From the NCBI RefSeq assembly GCF_030272615.1, contig NC_081405.1:576337752-576401751 (forward strand): a stretch of DNA of 64,000 nt, given 5' to 3'. The notes under the pieces were generated by a model that had not been told where the DNA came from, did not search any database, and saw only the letters and a list, made by a program, of their open reading frames with translations. Made by a program: the position numbers and the translations under genes. The stretch comes from Cryptomeria japonica. Its lineage: Eukaryota; Streptophyta; Pinopsida; Cupressales; Cupressaceae. Of this stretch, positions 32,031 to 42,777 are shown piece by piece; the first letter of the stretch is position 1, and every line of letters begins with the position of its first letter.

Positions 32031-32696
32031 TGTAGCATCCTAAATTGCACTCCCTTACAATTTAGTCCACATTTTGGTCCCTCGGCTTAGAGTCCACATT
32101 CAAGAAGAAAAGCATCATTATCAGCCATTGTTGATCTAAGGTATATCATTCCCTTACTTATTTCACTATCTGTAATATTTCAATCAATGTTAATTCCTTA
32201 ACTAGGGTTTGACTTAGGCAAACCCCTATTCACAACCTATTTCCCTTTCTTTATGTGTGGAAGAAACAAGCACAGAGTCGTGATCTTATAAATAGGTATT
32301 ATTTGCAGAGACAAATCAACCCTTTTGGTGTGCAAGAAGTTAGGAGGACCAGAGCGACAGGGCATTTCGGTCCCAACTTTTTTGGAGATTTTTTGGGGAT
32401 CAAGTTCGAATCTACATATACTACTCAAATCGAGGTGTGTGCCTCAATTTGACGACTGTAGCTGACTATTTCTGCATTTTTACCTTCACTTTCAACACTT
32501 TAACCTAATTTCAGCAATATAACTCACAAAAGAGGACAAACAAATTCACATCCCCTTGAATCCAATTAGTATTCAGTCCTTATCATTATTGATTTTTGAT
32601 TGAATTTATTGGATTCAACCCTTTTTTGAATGTAATTGTAGATTAGCGGTTTTCATCCCTTCTATGGTGGAAACACTAATTTTTCACCCGTTTACA
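32031..32696 (+). repeat. E4 5' LTR with internal deletion
   Basis: Aligns with the 3' LTR at both ends but lacks about 480 bp: sequence equivalent to about 45563-46050 is missing between about 32085 and 32100. The rest matches closely (for example cctatttccctttctt and the caatttgac / caatttcac words). Confidence 0.8.
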
Positions 32697-34220
32697 TTTT
32701 GGTCAACCCAACTCCTTGCACATTCAATTCTGATTTAAATTTTCTTATATATGAGTGTTTATGCAATTTAAATTCAAAATTTCACTTGCAATTTTAATTT
32801 CCAATCACATTTAAAAAATTAAGAGGTTAATTTCAAAAACCCTAATTTTTAAATTTAAAAATGGGCTCGTGGGTTGTTTAATTTTTAAATTAATTGTTTC
32901 AGCTGTAATTCAAATTGAAAATTTCAATCTTAGATCCATTTACAAATTAATTTTAGAAATTAAGAGGTTATTTTCATAAAACCCTAATTTTTAAATTTAA
33001 ATTCAAATTAGTGGATTTCATTTATCTCTATTTGCGTAATTAATTAAAGAATCATTTTTATATAAAAAAAATGCATTGTTTAATTTTCCAATTCAAATAT
33101 CTAAATTCAAATTCATACATCTCATTCTAATCAAATTATATAAATTTGGAGGTTTAATTTATAAAAAACCTAATTTATTTTGGTTAAATTGATTTGTAGA
33201 TTGCTTCATTTTTTAACATTGATTGTCGCACATAATAGATTTGAGTTATTTTCTATTTAACATATGATTACCTTCCTTTTCACTTATATCTATCAAAATT
33301 ATGTGTTATATAATGGATTCATCCATTTCTTAATGCTTGTTTTCATTCATACCACTATGGCATTTGTGTTTTTAGACTTTCAAAATTCCTTCCTTTCAAT
33401 CAATTTGATCTCAAATCTTTCATTTTTAGTGCATGTTGTTTTATGTTGATTTTTTTAAGAAAGTGTGTTTCATATATAGATCACCTCAAAGCTTTTGTAG
33501 ATCCCAATCCTAGAGATGCTAATGGAAAACTTAATACTTGTACCCCTCCTAGGGTATCTAATGTGAATGAAGAAAGAGATAGTAATCCTATAAATGATCT
33601 ATCTAATGGAGAACAATCATTGAAGATAAATATGGTTCCATCTTCTTCTCATACACATATCTAGTAAAAGGGGGCCAAAAATAATATAATGGTGTTTCCA
33701 TCTCTCTAAATCCTCCTTATTCTCCTAGAGCCTATCTTAAACATCAAAACATTTGTAGATAAGATGATGTCATGCATTTCATTCATGATCTCTCTCCCCA
33801 TATAACATTAAGTAAAGATGAGGCCTTAGATGATAAGGATCTTCCTTCAAATTCTAATAAAGAGCATATGCATGATGACAAAAAGGAAAATCCTCCACAC
33901 GATATTCCTTCTTCAACTACTAATCATTTCATTCCTTCTAAACATCCTTATACTACAAAATTCAAATAAGTTTATTATAATGTTCCTTCACCTTATCAAT
34001 TAAATGATTCTTATAGGAGTGGGTCTAACATAATATCAAAACAAGGTTTTAGAGAATGAGGACTTCGAAATTTTCAAAAAAGAATTTGAGTCCCTATAAA
34101 CCCTCCTACACAAATTACCACAGAAGGCCTGGGAGATAAAAATAAATCTCCTATGGATGACCTCCCTAGGAGTCAATATTCCAAATACCATTTTGGAAGA
34201 CAACAAGCCATTCTTTCCGA
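32697..34220 (+). other. E4 interior, 5' part, with degenerate repeats
   Basis: Very AT-rich. A word of the form aattaagaggtta followed by aaccctaatttttaaattt recurs near 32818, 32957 and, more weakly, 33140. From 33440 short plus-strand frames encode polar, asparagine- and histidine-rich peptides (33443-33664, 33772-33969) of the kind seen in decayed gypsy Gag, but with no diagnostic domain. No primer-binding site could be assigned with certainty after 32696. Confidence 0.4.
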
Positions 34221-34400
34221 TAAAAGTGTTGCTTCAAAATTTTTTTTTGTTCATTTCATAAAACTCGTAATCATCATGCTAATGCTTGTCCTGATTTTCA
34301 AAATGCAATGAAAGAACTTATTGATAGTGGAAAAGTTAAAATAATGCATGACAATCATTCTTCTAATAATAGCTCTTGTTTTCAATCTTAAACAAATAAT
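34221..34400 (+). pseudogene. E4 gag remnant: gypsy-type Cys/His motif
   Basis: The plus strand reads FHKTRNHHANACPDFQNAM, then KELIDSGKV. This matches the C.FH...GH....C..lk..ie.LI..G signature near the end of plant Ty3/gypsy Gag proteins (His, His and Cys present, first Cys changed). It is the only protein-level evidence for the class of E4. Stops follow within 30 codons. Confidence 0.6.
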
Positions 34401-36667
34401 CATGCACCTATTTATGATCAAGAAAAATTGGCTACTATAATCTTTTGGAAATTGAAGTATGACAAGAATGTTGTTTTTTCTTTTTATGAAGTTTAACACT
34501 AAGCATAAGGAAGGTAGTGAACATTGTCTTTTTAATCATTGCGGTTCTCATTCTCTTGGAAAGTAAAAATTATTTAAGCAATTTGTTCAAGAAAAGTATG
34601 ATCATTCTCGTATATCTATTTCAATATATCTTTCTCTCTTTCTAGGTGAAAAGGTAGTGGCTTAGCACTCCTTTCACCATCATGTTGCTCCTCACCCTAT
34701 GACACAATTACTTAACTTAATTGGGGGATATTTGTCATTAGAGGTTGTTCTTTTTAAACTTCAACTATCTCGGGGTGGAAACACATTTTTTTTTTACCTT
34801 TATCCTATCTTTTATCTTCAAATTTTAACCATTTCCTTTATGGATTGCATTATTCATAACTCAATGTCCTTTCTTGCATAGAATTATTCTTCATGTTAAT
34901 ACATATGTGTCCCTTGTTAGGACTTGTTCTTTTCTTGAAATGACACGTCGCTTAAGGATAATCTCTCCTTTGGGAATGTGTGATACTTTGTTCTCATTTA
35001 TCCTCATCCTCTTGCTTGGGGGAAAGGATAGCATTTTCCCTCTATCTCTTTCTATCTAAGTAGCCACTATTCACTTTAGGGGTTGCATTTTTTATGTGTT
35101 AATATTATTTCTTGAATGGAATGGTATGGATCTTATGATTGATCCCTCATTGGAATAATTTGTGATCTTTCTTTCTTTCTCTCTTTCTTTTTCAAGCTTA
35201 CCACTTCTTTAGAGTTGCATTTTACATATATTATTGTCTTTTCTTGCATAGAATATGTATTCATGTTAGTATATTGTTTATTTTTATATATTTAATCTCT
35301 CATTAGAGGTTGTGTAATTCTTCGTATTATCCTTACACTTGGGGGGTGATGATCTGTTTCTCTCTCCCCTTTCTAAGGATCTAATTTTCCTTTGTTGAGT
35401 GGAGTTTTTTTATGATTTGATGTTATTCCTTATGTGAATTTCTTGTTTTCTTAAGGATTCTCTCTGGTGCAAGAGGTGTAAGTCCTTGGCTATAATATCT
35501 TCTTCAGTTCGTAATTTATATCTATTATAAGCTTACCCCTTCTCATTTGGACAAAATTTTGTCATCCTTCATTAAGAAACTCTTTCACCTACCAAAAGGA
35601 GGAAGGTATGTATTCTTGGTCTCCTTCCCTTCCTTTGGTAGAATATGTTATGTTTTTTTCAAAAAACCCCTCTTTGAGGTGGATGTCTTATGAGCAAAGA
35701 TCTTTTCTCCTCCAAGGATCCCCTTTACACTTTTTACAAGATGTCTCTTTTTCAAATATATTATCCTTTTCTTATAAGGGTATTCCCTCTTTTTCAAATA
35801 TATTATCCTTGTTTCTAGCTTCCTTAAGAAATCAAAATAGGACTATGTTGACATCTTAAGGGGGGGCACTTATATCTCTCCCCTTGTACCATATTGTACT
35901 ATATTTTTGTATATCATTTTTGCATGTCTTAAACATGGTGTTCTTTGTTGAAACTAGAGGAAACAAACTCTTACACAAGATGCTTCAAACCTAAAACTAG
36001 ATGCAACATTTGATATATATCTTAAATGGGGTTACACATCACCAAAACTAGAGGAAACAAAGTCTTACATGGGATGTCCTCCAAACCAGTCATATATATG
36101 TCATTCACCTCTTGGAATTTGCCTCTTGGATTTTGCATACACATTTCCTCTTAGCATTTACATAGCCACCTCTTGGCATTTTCATTTAGATTACATGTCT
36201 TAAATAGGTTGATACACACTAAAAAATGGGGTATTTCATAGTTGAAACCAAACTTCACTTGCACACATGCATGAGGATGAGTGGAACTAGAAGAATAGGG
36301 CTAGGTAATTCCTACTCTCCTCCCCAAAATGGATCACCTAGATAAAAGCATCTAAGGGAGAGCTATCTATGTCCTCTTTCACCATTCTTTTCATGGATCA
36401 AGTAGAAAAGTATACCTATTATGCATTTATTCTCTCTCTTCTTCTTTTCACGAACTCATAGCTTTCCTATTGATAGTTCATGGAGGATGCTTTCCTTTCT
36501 CTTTTATGTGATCACTTGTGTTCGTGAGACGGAAATTTTTAAGAATGATATTATTTGTTGAGATGTTTTGATATTGAGGTCTCTTTGGCTAGTTCACTTG
36601 AGGTCTTGTTTTTGGTCCTTAGTTTTTGAGTGTTGTGCATCTTTTTGTGTCTTTTTCCATTGTTTGT
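34401..36667 (+). other. E4 interior, 3' part, non-coding
   Basis: No recognisable domain; the open frames at 34699-35059 and 35608-35859 encode hydrophobic, low-information peptides. Small direct repeats are present: ctttttcaaatatattatcctt near 35746 and 35788 (42 bp apart), and a block starting aactagaggaaacaaa near 35955 and 36044. A C-poor, T-rich strand bias is visible throughout. Confidence 0.4.
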
Positions 36668-36679
36668 CTCTTTGTCTTT
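36668..36679 (+). repeat. LINE3 target duplication, left copy
   Basis: ctctttgtcttt, identical to 45292-45303. The pair delimits LINE3, with its T-rich (minus-strand A-rich) end at the left copy. Confidence 0.75.
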
Positions 36680-36702
36680 ATTTTTTATAAAAGAAAAAAA
36701 AT

Positions 36703-36755
36703 GTTTTGAGGTGACCCAAAACCCCTTACAACAGGTTTTGAAGGGACATAAAACC
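36703..36755 (-). ncRNA. Two tandem 3'-end hairpins of LINE3
   Basis: Hairpin A at 36703-36722 has a GTTTTG/CAAAAC stem with an 8-base loop. Hairpin B at 36734-36755 has a GGTTTT/AAAACC stem with a 10-base loop. Both have the gggtccc-like loop core in altered form. The arrangement looks like a duplication of the terminal hairpin. Confidence 0.55.
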
Positions 36756-37202
36756 CTCATATTTTACCAAGATTTGGAACCCAGAGTACTACACTGCCAA
36801 AGATAACAAACCATGAAAACTAGCAGCCCATACACAACTGAACAGACCAACACCAGCCCAATAATAGCACACCTACAAGCAAAAAGATCCAGCCAAAGAA
36901 AAAAGATATAACCAATACAAAATAGGTTGGCCACTCCATCAAGGCTATGACCTCTAACTATAGCACTTAAAAGTAAATGACAAGGGTCTAACAAGAACCC
37001 TTAGCCAAACAATAGGGATAATCCTAGCTCACTTAACATGTAATAAAAACTCTAAGAAGAAAAAATATAGCCTAGACCTTAACCAAAAGCTCTGATAGTC
37101 TAAATTGGGCCCTTGAAAAGTATCAGCATCTAGCGAGACAAGATTACATGAAAAAACCTTTAAAAGATGAACTGAAACATGGGGTTTTTGAAAGGATCCC
37201 CT

Positions 37203-38535
37203 TGTAGGCATTGCATGAGGATTGCATTGGAGAAGTATAGTGTTGTCATTGATATCAATTGCAACTGGTAATGAAGCAAGTTTAGATACCGATAACGATC
37301 CAGTAAAGAAACCATTGTTCATGAAGTGAAGATCAACTGGTAACCCTAACCAATGAAGTTTTGAGATCGGTTATGATCGGCGATGAAGATTCCATGTAAG
37401 CATGATGCATGTGATGAGTTTTGAAATAGATTTGTCACATATGAGGTAACCATTTATCTTGGGAATGATCAAATGTGTAGTATGAAGTATCAAACACATG
37501 ATGATTTACATGATTCAAATTCTGGTGATCAAGGAATGGTTGTAGATGCCTAGAAGAATGTAAAGTCGATTGCATGTAATGTAATGGTCAAGATTGAACC
37601 AATATGTTTGTAATATCTATGAGATTTGTAGGGTTTGTGTTATGTTATCGACCTAATGTATTCTCTTATAAGGTCAATGATTTGATTCAATGAAGTGTTG
37701 GAAATTTGGTTAGGTGTGGAAGTGATTGTTTCCAAACTAGGAGGTGTGTCTACAGAATGTTGTGAAGGAAGATAGAAGCAATGAAGGATCTTATTAAGCA
37801 AGGAAGTGATATTTCAAGATCAGTCAAGAACCTATTGTTCTCTAAACATTACAATAGTTAAATCCCTTAACCGGGTAAGCTTTAACAAGCTTGTTATTGA
37901 AATACTCTAACCAGGTGATCCGTTAGCTTGGATTTGAAATCTTTCACCGACGTTACCCTTAACAGGGTATTTATACTCAATCCCTTAATTGGGCAATCTT
38001 TAACCGTATTTGTTCCTAACACGACATTATTGTATAAGCTTCTAACAAGTCTTGGCTCCTAATAGGGAGAACTTCAGTAGAGTTGAAAATACTTGTGGGT
38101 ATTCATCCCCACCATGGTTTTTCCCATTTGTATTTCCACGTGAAAAATAATTGTGTCAAGTGGTGAATGATTTTATGGATGTGTTTTTTGTATGATTGAT
38201 TTGAATGACTGGTAAATCTGCATAAATATATTTGAATGACTGGAACTGATCTGCAACATGTTATTACTGGTATTAGTAAAGTGGTTTAAGGTTTTGTCAA
38301 ATGCTAATTAAATTTCAAGATCTATTGCATTATGTTACTGAGTATTAGGACAACTGGTAAAGTTTAACAGTGCAAGTGCAGATTTGTCTAAGTGTCTAAA
38401 CTGGTATAGTTTATGAGTTGATTCAAAGTTGAAGGTTTTTTTTGGTGAAATTTTAGTTTATTTTCTATCTCTGATTCAACCCCCCCCCCCCCTCTGAGTA
38501 GTTGACTGGATCTTTATAGTTTCATCATATTATCA
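37203..38535 (+). repeat. E3 5' LTR
   Basis: About 1333 bp, starting tgtaggcatt (tgttggtatt in the 3' copy) and ending tattatca. It holds a TATA-like ttataagg near 37667, the TTAAC array (about 37860-38060), the stem-loop at 38095-38112 (GTGGG/CCCAC) and a 14-base C-run at about 38479-38492. Confidence 0.9.
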
Positions 38536-38606
38536 ATTGGTATCAGAGCATTCTGGGTCCTCTTGAGTTTAATCTTAACAGCTTGAGGAAAAGATCTAGG
38601 AGAAAA

Positions 38607-39480
38607 TGATGAAGAGAGAAGGTACAAAGTTTAATAGAGATAACTACAGAGTCTGAAGTGATGATGAAGATTTACATCAAGAGCATGGGAAGTCAATATT
38701 GGGATCCAGTTGTTATTAAGTATAACTTGCCTAGTGGAATTCTAACAGATAATCAGAAGAACCCTAAGTAACAAGAGAATAATCAAGCATTGGAAGCCAT
38801 CATCAGTGCCTTGTCTGATTCAAAATATGTTGATCTTCATGGATTGGAGACTACATATGAGGTTTGGAAGAAACTGGAAGATATATCTGGCGGTGATGAG
38901 CATGTAAAGATTGTTGAGGAGGAGAGTCTGAGAGGTAAATTTGATGATATTGGAATAGTTGAAGGTGAAAACATTCAATAGTATGCTCAGATAATCAAGG
39001 AGATAATTAGAGAAATTAAAAGTGTTGGAGGTACACTAGAGGATGGCACTGTGGTTAGGAAGGTGTTGAGAACCCTTCTACTGGTCTACGCTATCATAGT
39101 TGCAGCTATTCAAGAACTCAAATCTATTAACAAGACAAAGGCAACTCTTGACTCTATCATTGGTAAATTAACTATTTTTGAATTAAATGGTTTTGATGGA
39201 AGTGTTCAGAGGTCAGAATCTGTATTTAAAGCCTCAGTCTCAACCCCACTAGTAAGGAAAAGCAATGAAGCTAGTTAGAGTCATGAATCTAGATCCAGCA
39301 GAGAGGTAGACGATGATGACAGTCTGATGGAACTTGAAGCATTGCTGGCCAGGCGGTTACCCATAGGTACCGATAAGTACATAGGTAAACTACCATTGAA
39401 ATTTTTTGCATGTAACCGGATATGACATATTGCTGCTAACTATCCTAGTGGAGATAATGAGGAAAAATGAGAGAAATATA
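38607..39480 (+). pseudogene. E3 gag
   Basis: Begins near ATG 38607 (MMKREGTKFNRDNYRV, then a stop). UBN2-type Gag words follow in two open pieces: LHGLETTYEVWKKLEDI with VKIVEEESLRGKFD (38790-38981), and KVLRTLLLVYAIIVAAIQEL (39051-39278). The zinc knuckle near 39390-39450 is damaged: FFACNRI, a stop, then HIAANYPS; the first Cys is Phe and the fourth ligand is Tyr. A CAG-type codon has become TAG in the NIQQYAQ-like block at 38979. Confidence 0.8.
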
Positions 39481-39521
39481 GGAAGTTTAATGGAAAAGGA
39501 AAAAGAAAATGTCTCATTGTA

Positions 39522-39857
39522 GTGGATGGAGGCATTATAGATGATGAATCCGAGGGTGATTCAAATGAGGACATTGTCTTTATTTCTATCAAAGAAGACA
39601 TATCAGATCAAAAGGAATTGGTCTCTCACTTTGATAGTTCAGATGATTGGATTATAGACAGTGGTTGTTCACACCACATGAGCGGTGACCAAAGTAAGTT
39701 TCATACATTGGAAGAATTTGATAGAGGTGTTGTGAGATTTGGGAACAACTCACCCTGCATGGTGAAAGAGAAAGGATCCATCTCTCTGAATGGTAAGAGT
39801 AGTGCAGATGATGTCTGGGTTGAAGGTCTGAAACACAATCTTTTGAGTTTTGCTTAA
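39522..39857 (+). pseudogene. E3 aspartic protease
   Basis: A 111-codon open frame containing DWIIDSGCSHHMSGD (D-S-G active site) and ending WVEGLKHNLLSFA before a stop. Acidic N-terminal part (DDESEGDSNED). Equivalent to the E1 protease at 12052-12390. Confidence 0.85.
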
Positions 39858-40840
39858 CACAATGATAAAGGATACCCATTAGAATTCAAGAATGGAGTGT
39901 GCAAGATATTTGGAAGAAAAGGTGAACTGATTGCAACTAGAAAACAAACCCGATGTAACATATTTCACTTAAACTCTAAAGTCAATAGTTGTTTGATTGC
40001 AAAAGTAGAAGATAGTTGGCTTTGGTATCAAAGGTTTTTCCAAGTGAATTTTGATAACATTGTAAGAGTCAGCATGTCAAAATCAGTAAGAGGTTTGCCA
40101 CAGTTGGACAAACCAGTGAATGCTTTGTGGAAGGAATGTCAGTTAGGGAAATGACATCCTCAACCTTCAAGAGAAAATCTTTCTCAGCTGAACATGAAAG
40201 TGGAAGGAAGCTAAAATGTCTAAGCACTGATCAAGGTGGTGAATTTAATTTAGAGAAATTCACTAGATACTGTGAAGACACTGGGATCAAGAGGCAACTA
40301 TCTTTATGAAGGACACCACAAGAGAATGGTATTACAGAAAAGAACAACTGGCCAGTACTTGAAGCTGGTAGGACTATGTTAATTCAAGGAGTTGTAGCTA
40401 AGACATTTTGGAGAGAAGTTGTTAGCACAACTATTTATACAATGAACCCAATATTGGTTAAAAGAGGTAAAGACAAAATACCCTATGAATATTGGTATGG
40501 TAGATCACCGAATGTCAGTTACTTCAAATTTTTTGGCAATAGATGTCTTATTAAATGAAGTGATTATATTGTTAAGTTTGATGCCAAAAGTGATGAAGGC
40601 ATATTCCTTGGTTACTCCACCAAGAGCAAAGCTTACAAGTGCTGCAACAATCGAACTAAGAAGATCATTGAAAGTGTCAATGTTCGAGTTGATGAATTAC
40701 TTGAAAAATCAAAAGAAACTAGCAAGGACAAGGAAGAAGAAGAACCTAACACACTGGTTTTGTAACCGAAATTGGTAAATCCAAAAGTTGGAGAATTGGA
40801 CGTAGAATCCCTAGTTCAATTGGAATAGGAATGTCCAGCA
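39858..40840 (+). pseudogene. E3 integrase, catalytic core deleted
   Basis: The N-terminal zinc domain is present in altered form (SWLWYQRFFQVNFDNIV; both His changed; then ALWKECQLGK with one Cys changed). The text then jumps from MTSSTFKRKSFS to AEHESGRKLKCLSTDQGGEF. In E7 about 60 residues lie between these words, including HTDLCGP and DDYSR. Those two blocks, which carry the first two catalytic Asp, are absent. The remainder (PQENGITEKNN; FWREVVSTTIYTMN; PNVSYFKFFGNRC) is present with stops. This copy could not integrate with its own enzyme. Confidence 0.8.
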
Positions 40841-40844
40841 GAAG

Positions 40845-42540
40845 ATGAAGAAAGTGAAGAAGAAGAACTTGAAAAATCAAGATCATGTTATTCCAAGGTA
40901 TGTCAGGCTCAATCACAGCCCCGATCGGACTATTAGAGACAAGAATGCAGGTTTGCTAACTAGAACAAGGATAAGAGAAAAATCTTGTATGATTTCCACC
41001 TTTGAGCCTAGAACTGCAAAAGAAGCCTTTCCAAATGGAGACTGGATCAAGGCAATGGAAGAAGAACTTGACCAGATTGAGAAGAATACTACTTGGCCAT
41101 TGATACCCAGACCGGAGAATAAGAATGTAATAGCAACAAAGTGGGTATTTAGAAACAAATTGAATGAAGATGGAGTAGTGATTAGGAATAAAGATAGACC
41201 GATATGCAAAGGATATGCACAAGAGGAAGGTGAAGACTATGGTAAGGCATTTGCACCAGTTGCAAGATTGGAAGGACTATGGACTTTACTTGCATTTGTT
41301 GAAGCATACAAAGGATTTAAAGTATATTAGATGGATGTTAAATCAACATTCTTAAATGAAATATTGGAAGAAGAAGTTTACATAGAACAACCAAATGGTT
41401 ATGCATTAATAGAAGAAAAGGATATGGTGTGCAAGCTTCATAAGGCACTATATAGATTAAAACAAGAACCAAGAGCATGGTATGAAAGATTACACTCTTA
41501 CTTAGTAAAAATAGGTTTTCAAAGAACTAGTGAAGACAATAATATATATCTCAAGACTGAAGGAGATAAAATACTGGTAAGTGAGGTATTTGTTGATGAT
41601 ATCATTTTTGGAGGAAATGATGATATGTGTCATGATTTTGCTAATGAAATGAAGAATGAGGTTGAGATGGCACTGGTAGGTGAGATAAAAAATTTCATAG
41701 GTTTGCAAATCCAATAGATGAAGGAAGGTATTTTTATCACACAATCCAAGTATGTGAAGGAAGTGTTAAGAACTTTTGGAATGGGAGACTGTAAACCAGT
41801 TGGAACACCAATGGTTACAAGCTATAAATTGTCAAAGGAAGATGATTCTGCACCAGTTGATGAAAAGGAATATAGGTCCATGATAGGTAAGATACATTAT
41901 GTTGTCCACAATAGACCATACATTTCTCATGCAGTAGGATTGGTTGCCTGATTTCAGAAAAGCCCAAAGGAGACACATATGGTTGCAACCAAGAGAATTT
42001 TCCGATAGCTGAAAGGCACTATAGATTATGGATTATGGTATCCATATGCAGGAAACTTTGACTTAAAGGTCTATACCGATGTAGATTGGGCATGGAATAT
42101 TGATGACAGGAAGAGTACAACCGGAGGAGCATTTTTTATTGGAGGCAGATTAGTATCTTGGAGCAGCAAGAAACTGAGTTGTATCTCTCAATCAACAATA
42201 GAAGCTGAGTATGTTGCAGCTTACATGAATTGTACCCAAGCAATCTTGATGAAACACATATTAGAAGGTTTCAAGATGAAGATATTAGAACCAATAAGAA
42301 TTTTTTGTGATAACACAAGTGCTATAAATATTTAAAAGAACCTAGTGTTGCATGCTAGGACAAATCATATAGAGCTGAAGTATCATTTCCTGAGAGAGAA
42401 AGTTCAAAGGAAGGATGTATCACTGGAACATGTTTCCAGTAAAGAATAGCTAGAAGATACTTTTACTAAGCCTTTGCCTAAGGTTATATTTGAATATATT
42501 AGAGGTAATTTAGGGGTTATACCCCTATATGAAGTCAAGT
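40845..42540 (+). pseudogene. E3 reverse transcriptase and RNase H
   Basis: Polymerase from 40845 with [77 protein letters not shown] and the active site FVDDIIFGGNDD. RNase H follows (41960-42540): VYTDVDWAWNIDDRKSTTGG, STIEAEYVAAY, FCDNTSAINI, and ends GVIPLYEVK. Stops at 41328-41330 and 41715-41717 are TAG where E1/E6 have Gln codons (YQMD; QQMKEG), pointing to C-to-T change. The open pieces are 40845-41330, 41331-41717 and 41718-41951. Confidence 0.9.
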
Positions 42541-42777
42541 AAGAAGATAGGGAAGCCATCAATCCCAGAGGCTACTGAAAATCTTGAAGAAGGATTCGTG
42601 AAGAATGGAGCTACTCCACAATGGGAGAAGCTAATTGCAGATCTATGAAGCATGGATGAGAACCAGAATGGCTTACCTTAACTTTGGTATTGTTTTCAAA
42701 GGGAGAGAAGAAATGTATATGATTGATAGTCAGTTACCAACTCAACATATGAAGATATCAATGCCAAAGGGGGAGAA
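42541..42777 (+). promoter_or_regulatory. E3 3' non-coding region with polypurine tract
   Basis: After the RNase H stop, about 220 bp without a frame, closing with atgccaaagggggagaa (42761-42777) directly before the LTR start tgttggta. This is the Sirevirus-type tract. Confidence 0.8.

Noticed and set aside
37860-38060. CRISPR-like array of short repeats
   Set aside because: The repeats are degenerate, irregularly spaced, without unique equal-length spacers, and lie in plant LTRs.
38479-38492. Run of 14 C as a possible quadruplex-forming site
   Set aside because: It is one homopolymer, not spaced G-runs. Equivalent shorter C-runs occur at the same place in other LTRs, so it is better explained by slippage at a conserved C-rich site.
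38538-38549. tRNA gene suggested by the methionine tRNA-like 12-mer
   Set aside because: Only the 12-base primer-binding site is present, without any tRNA body; it is next to an LTR as expected.
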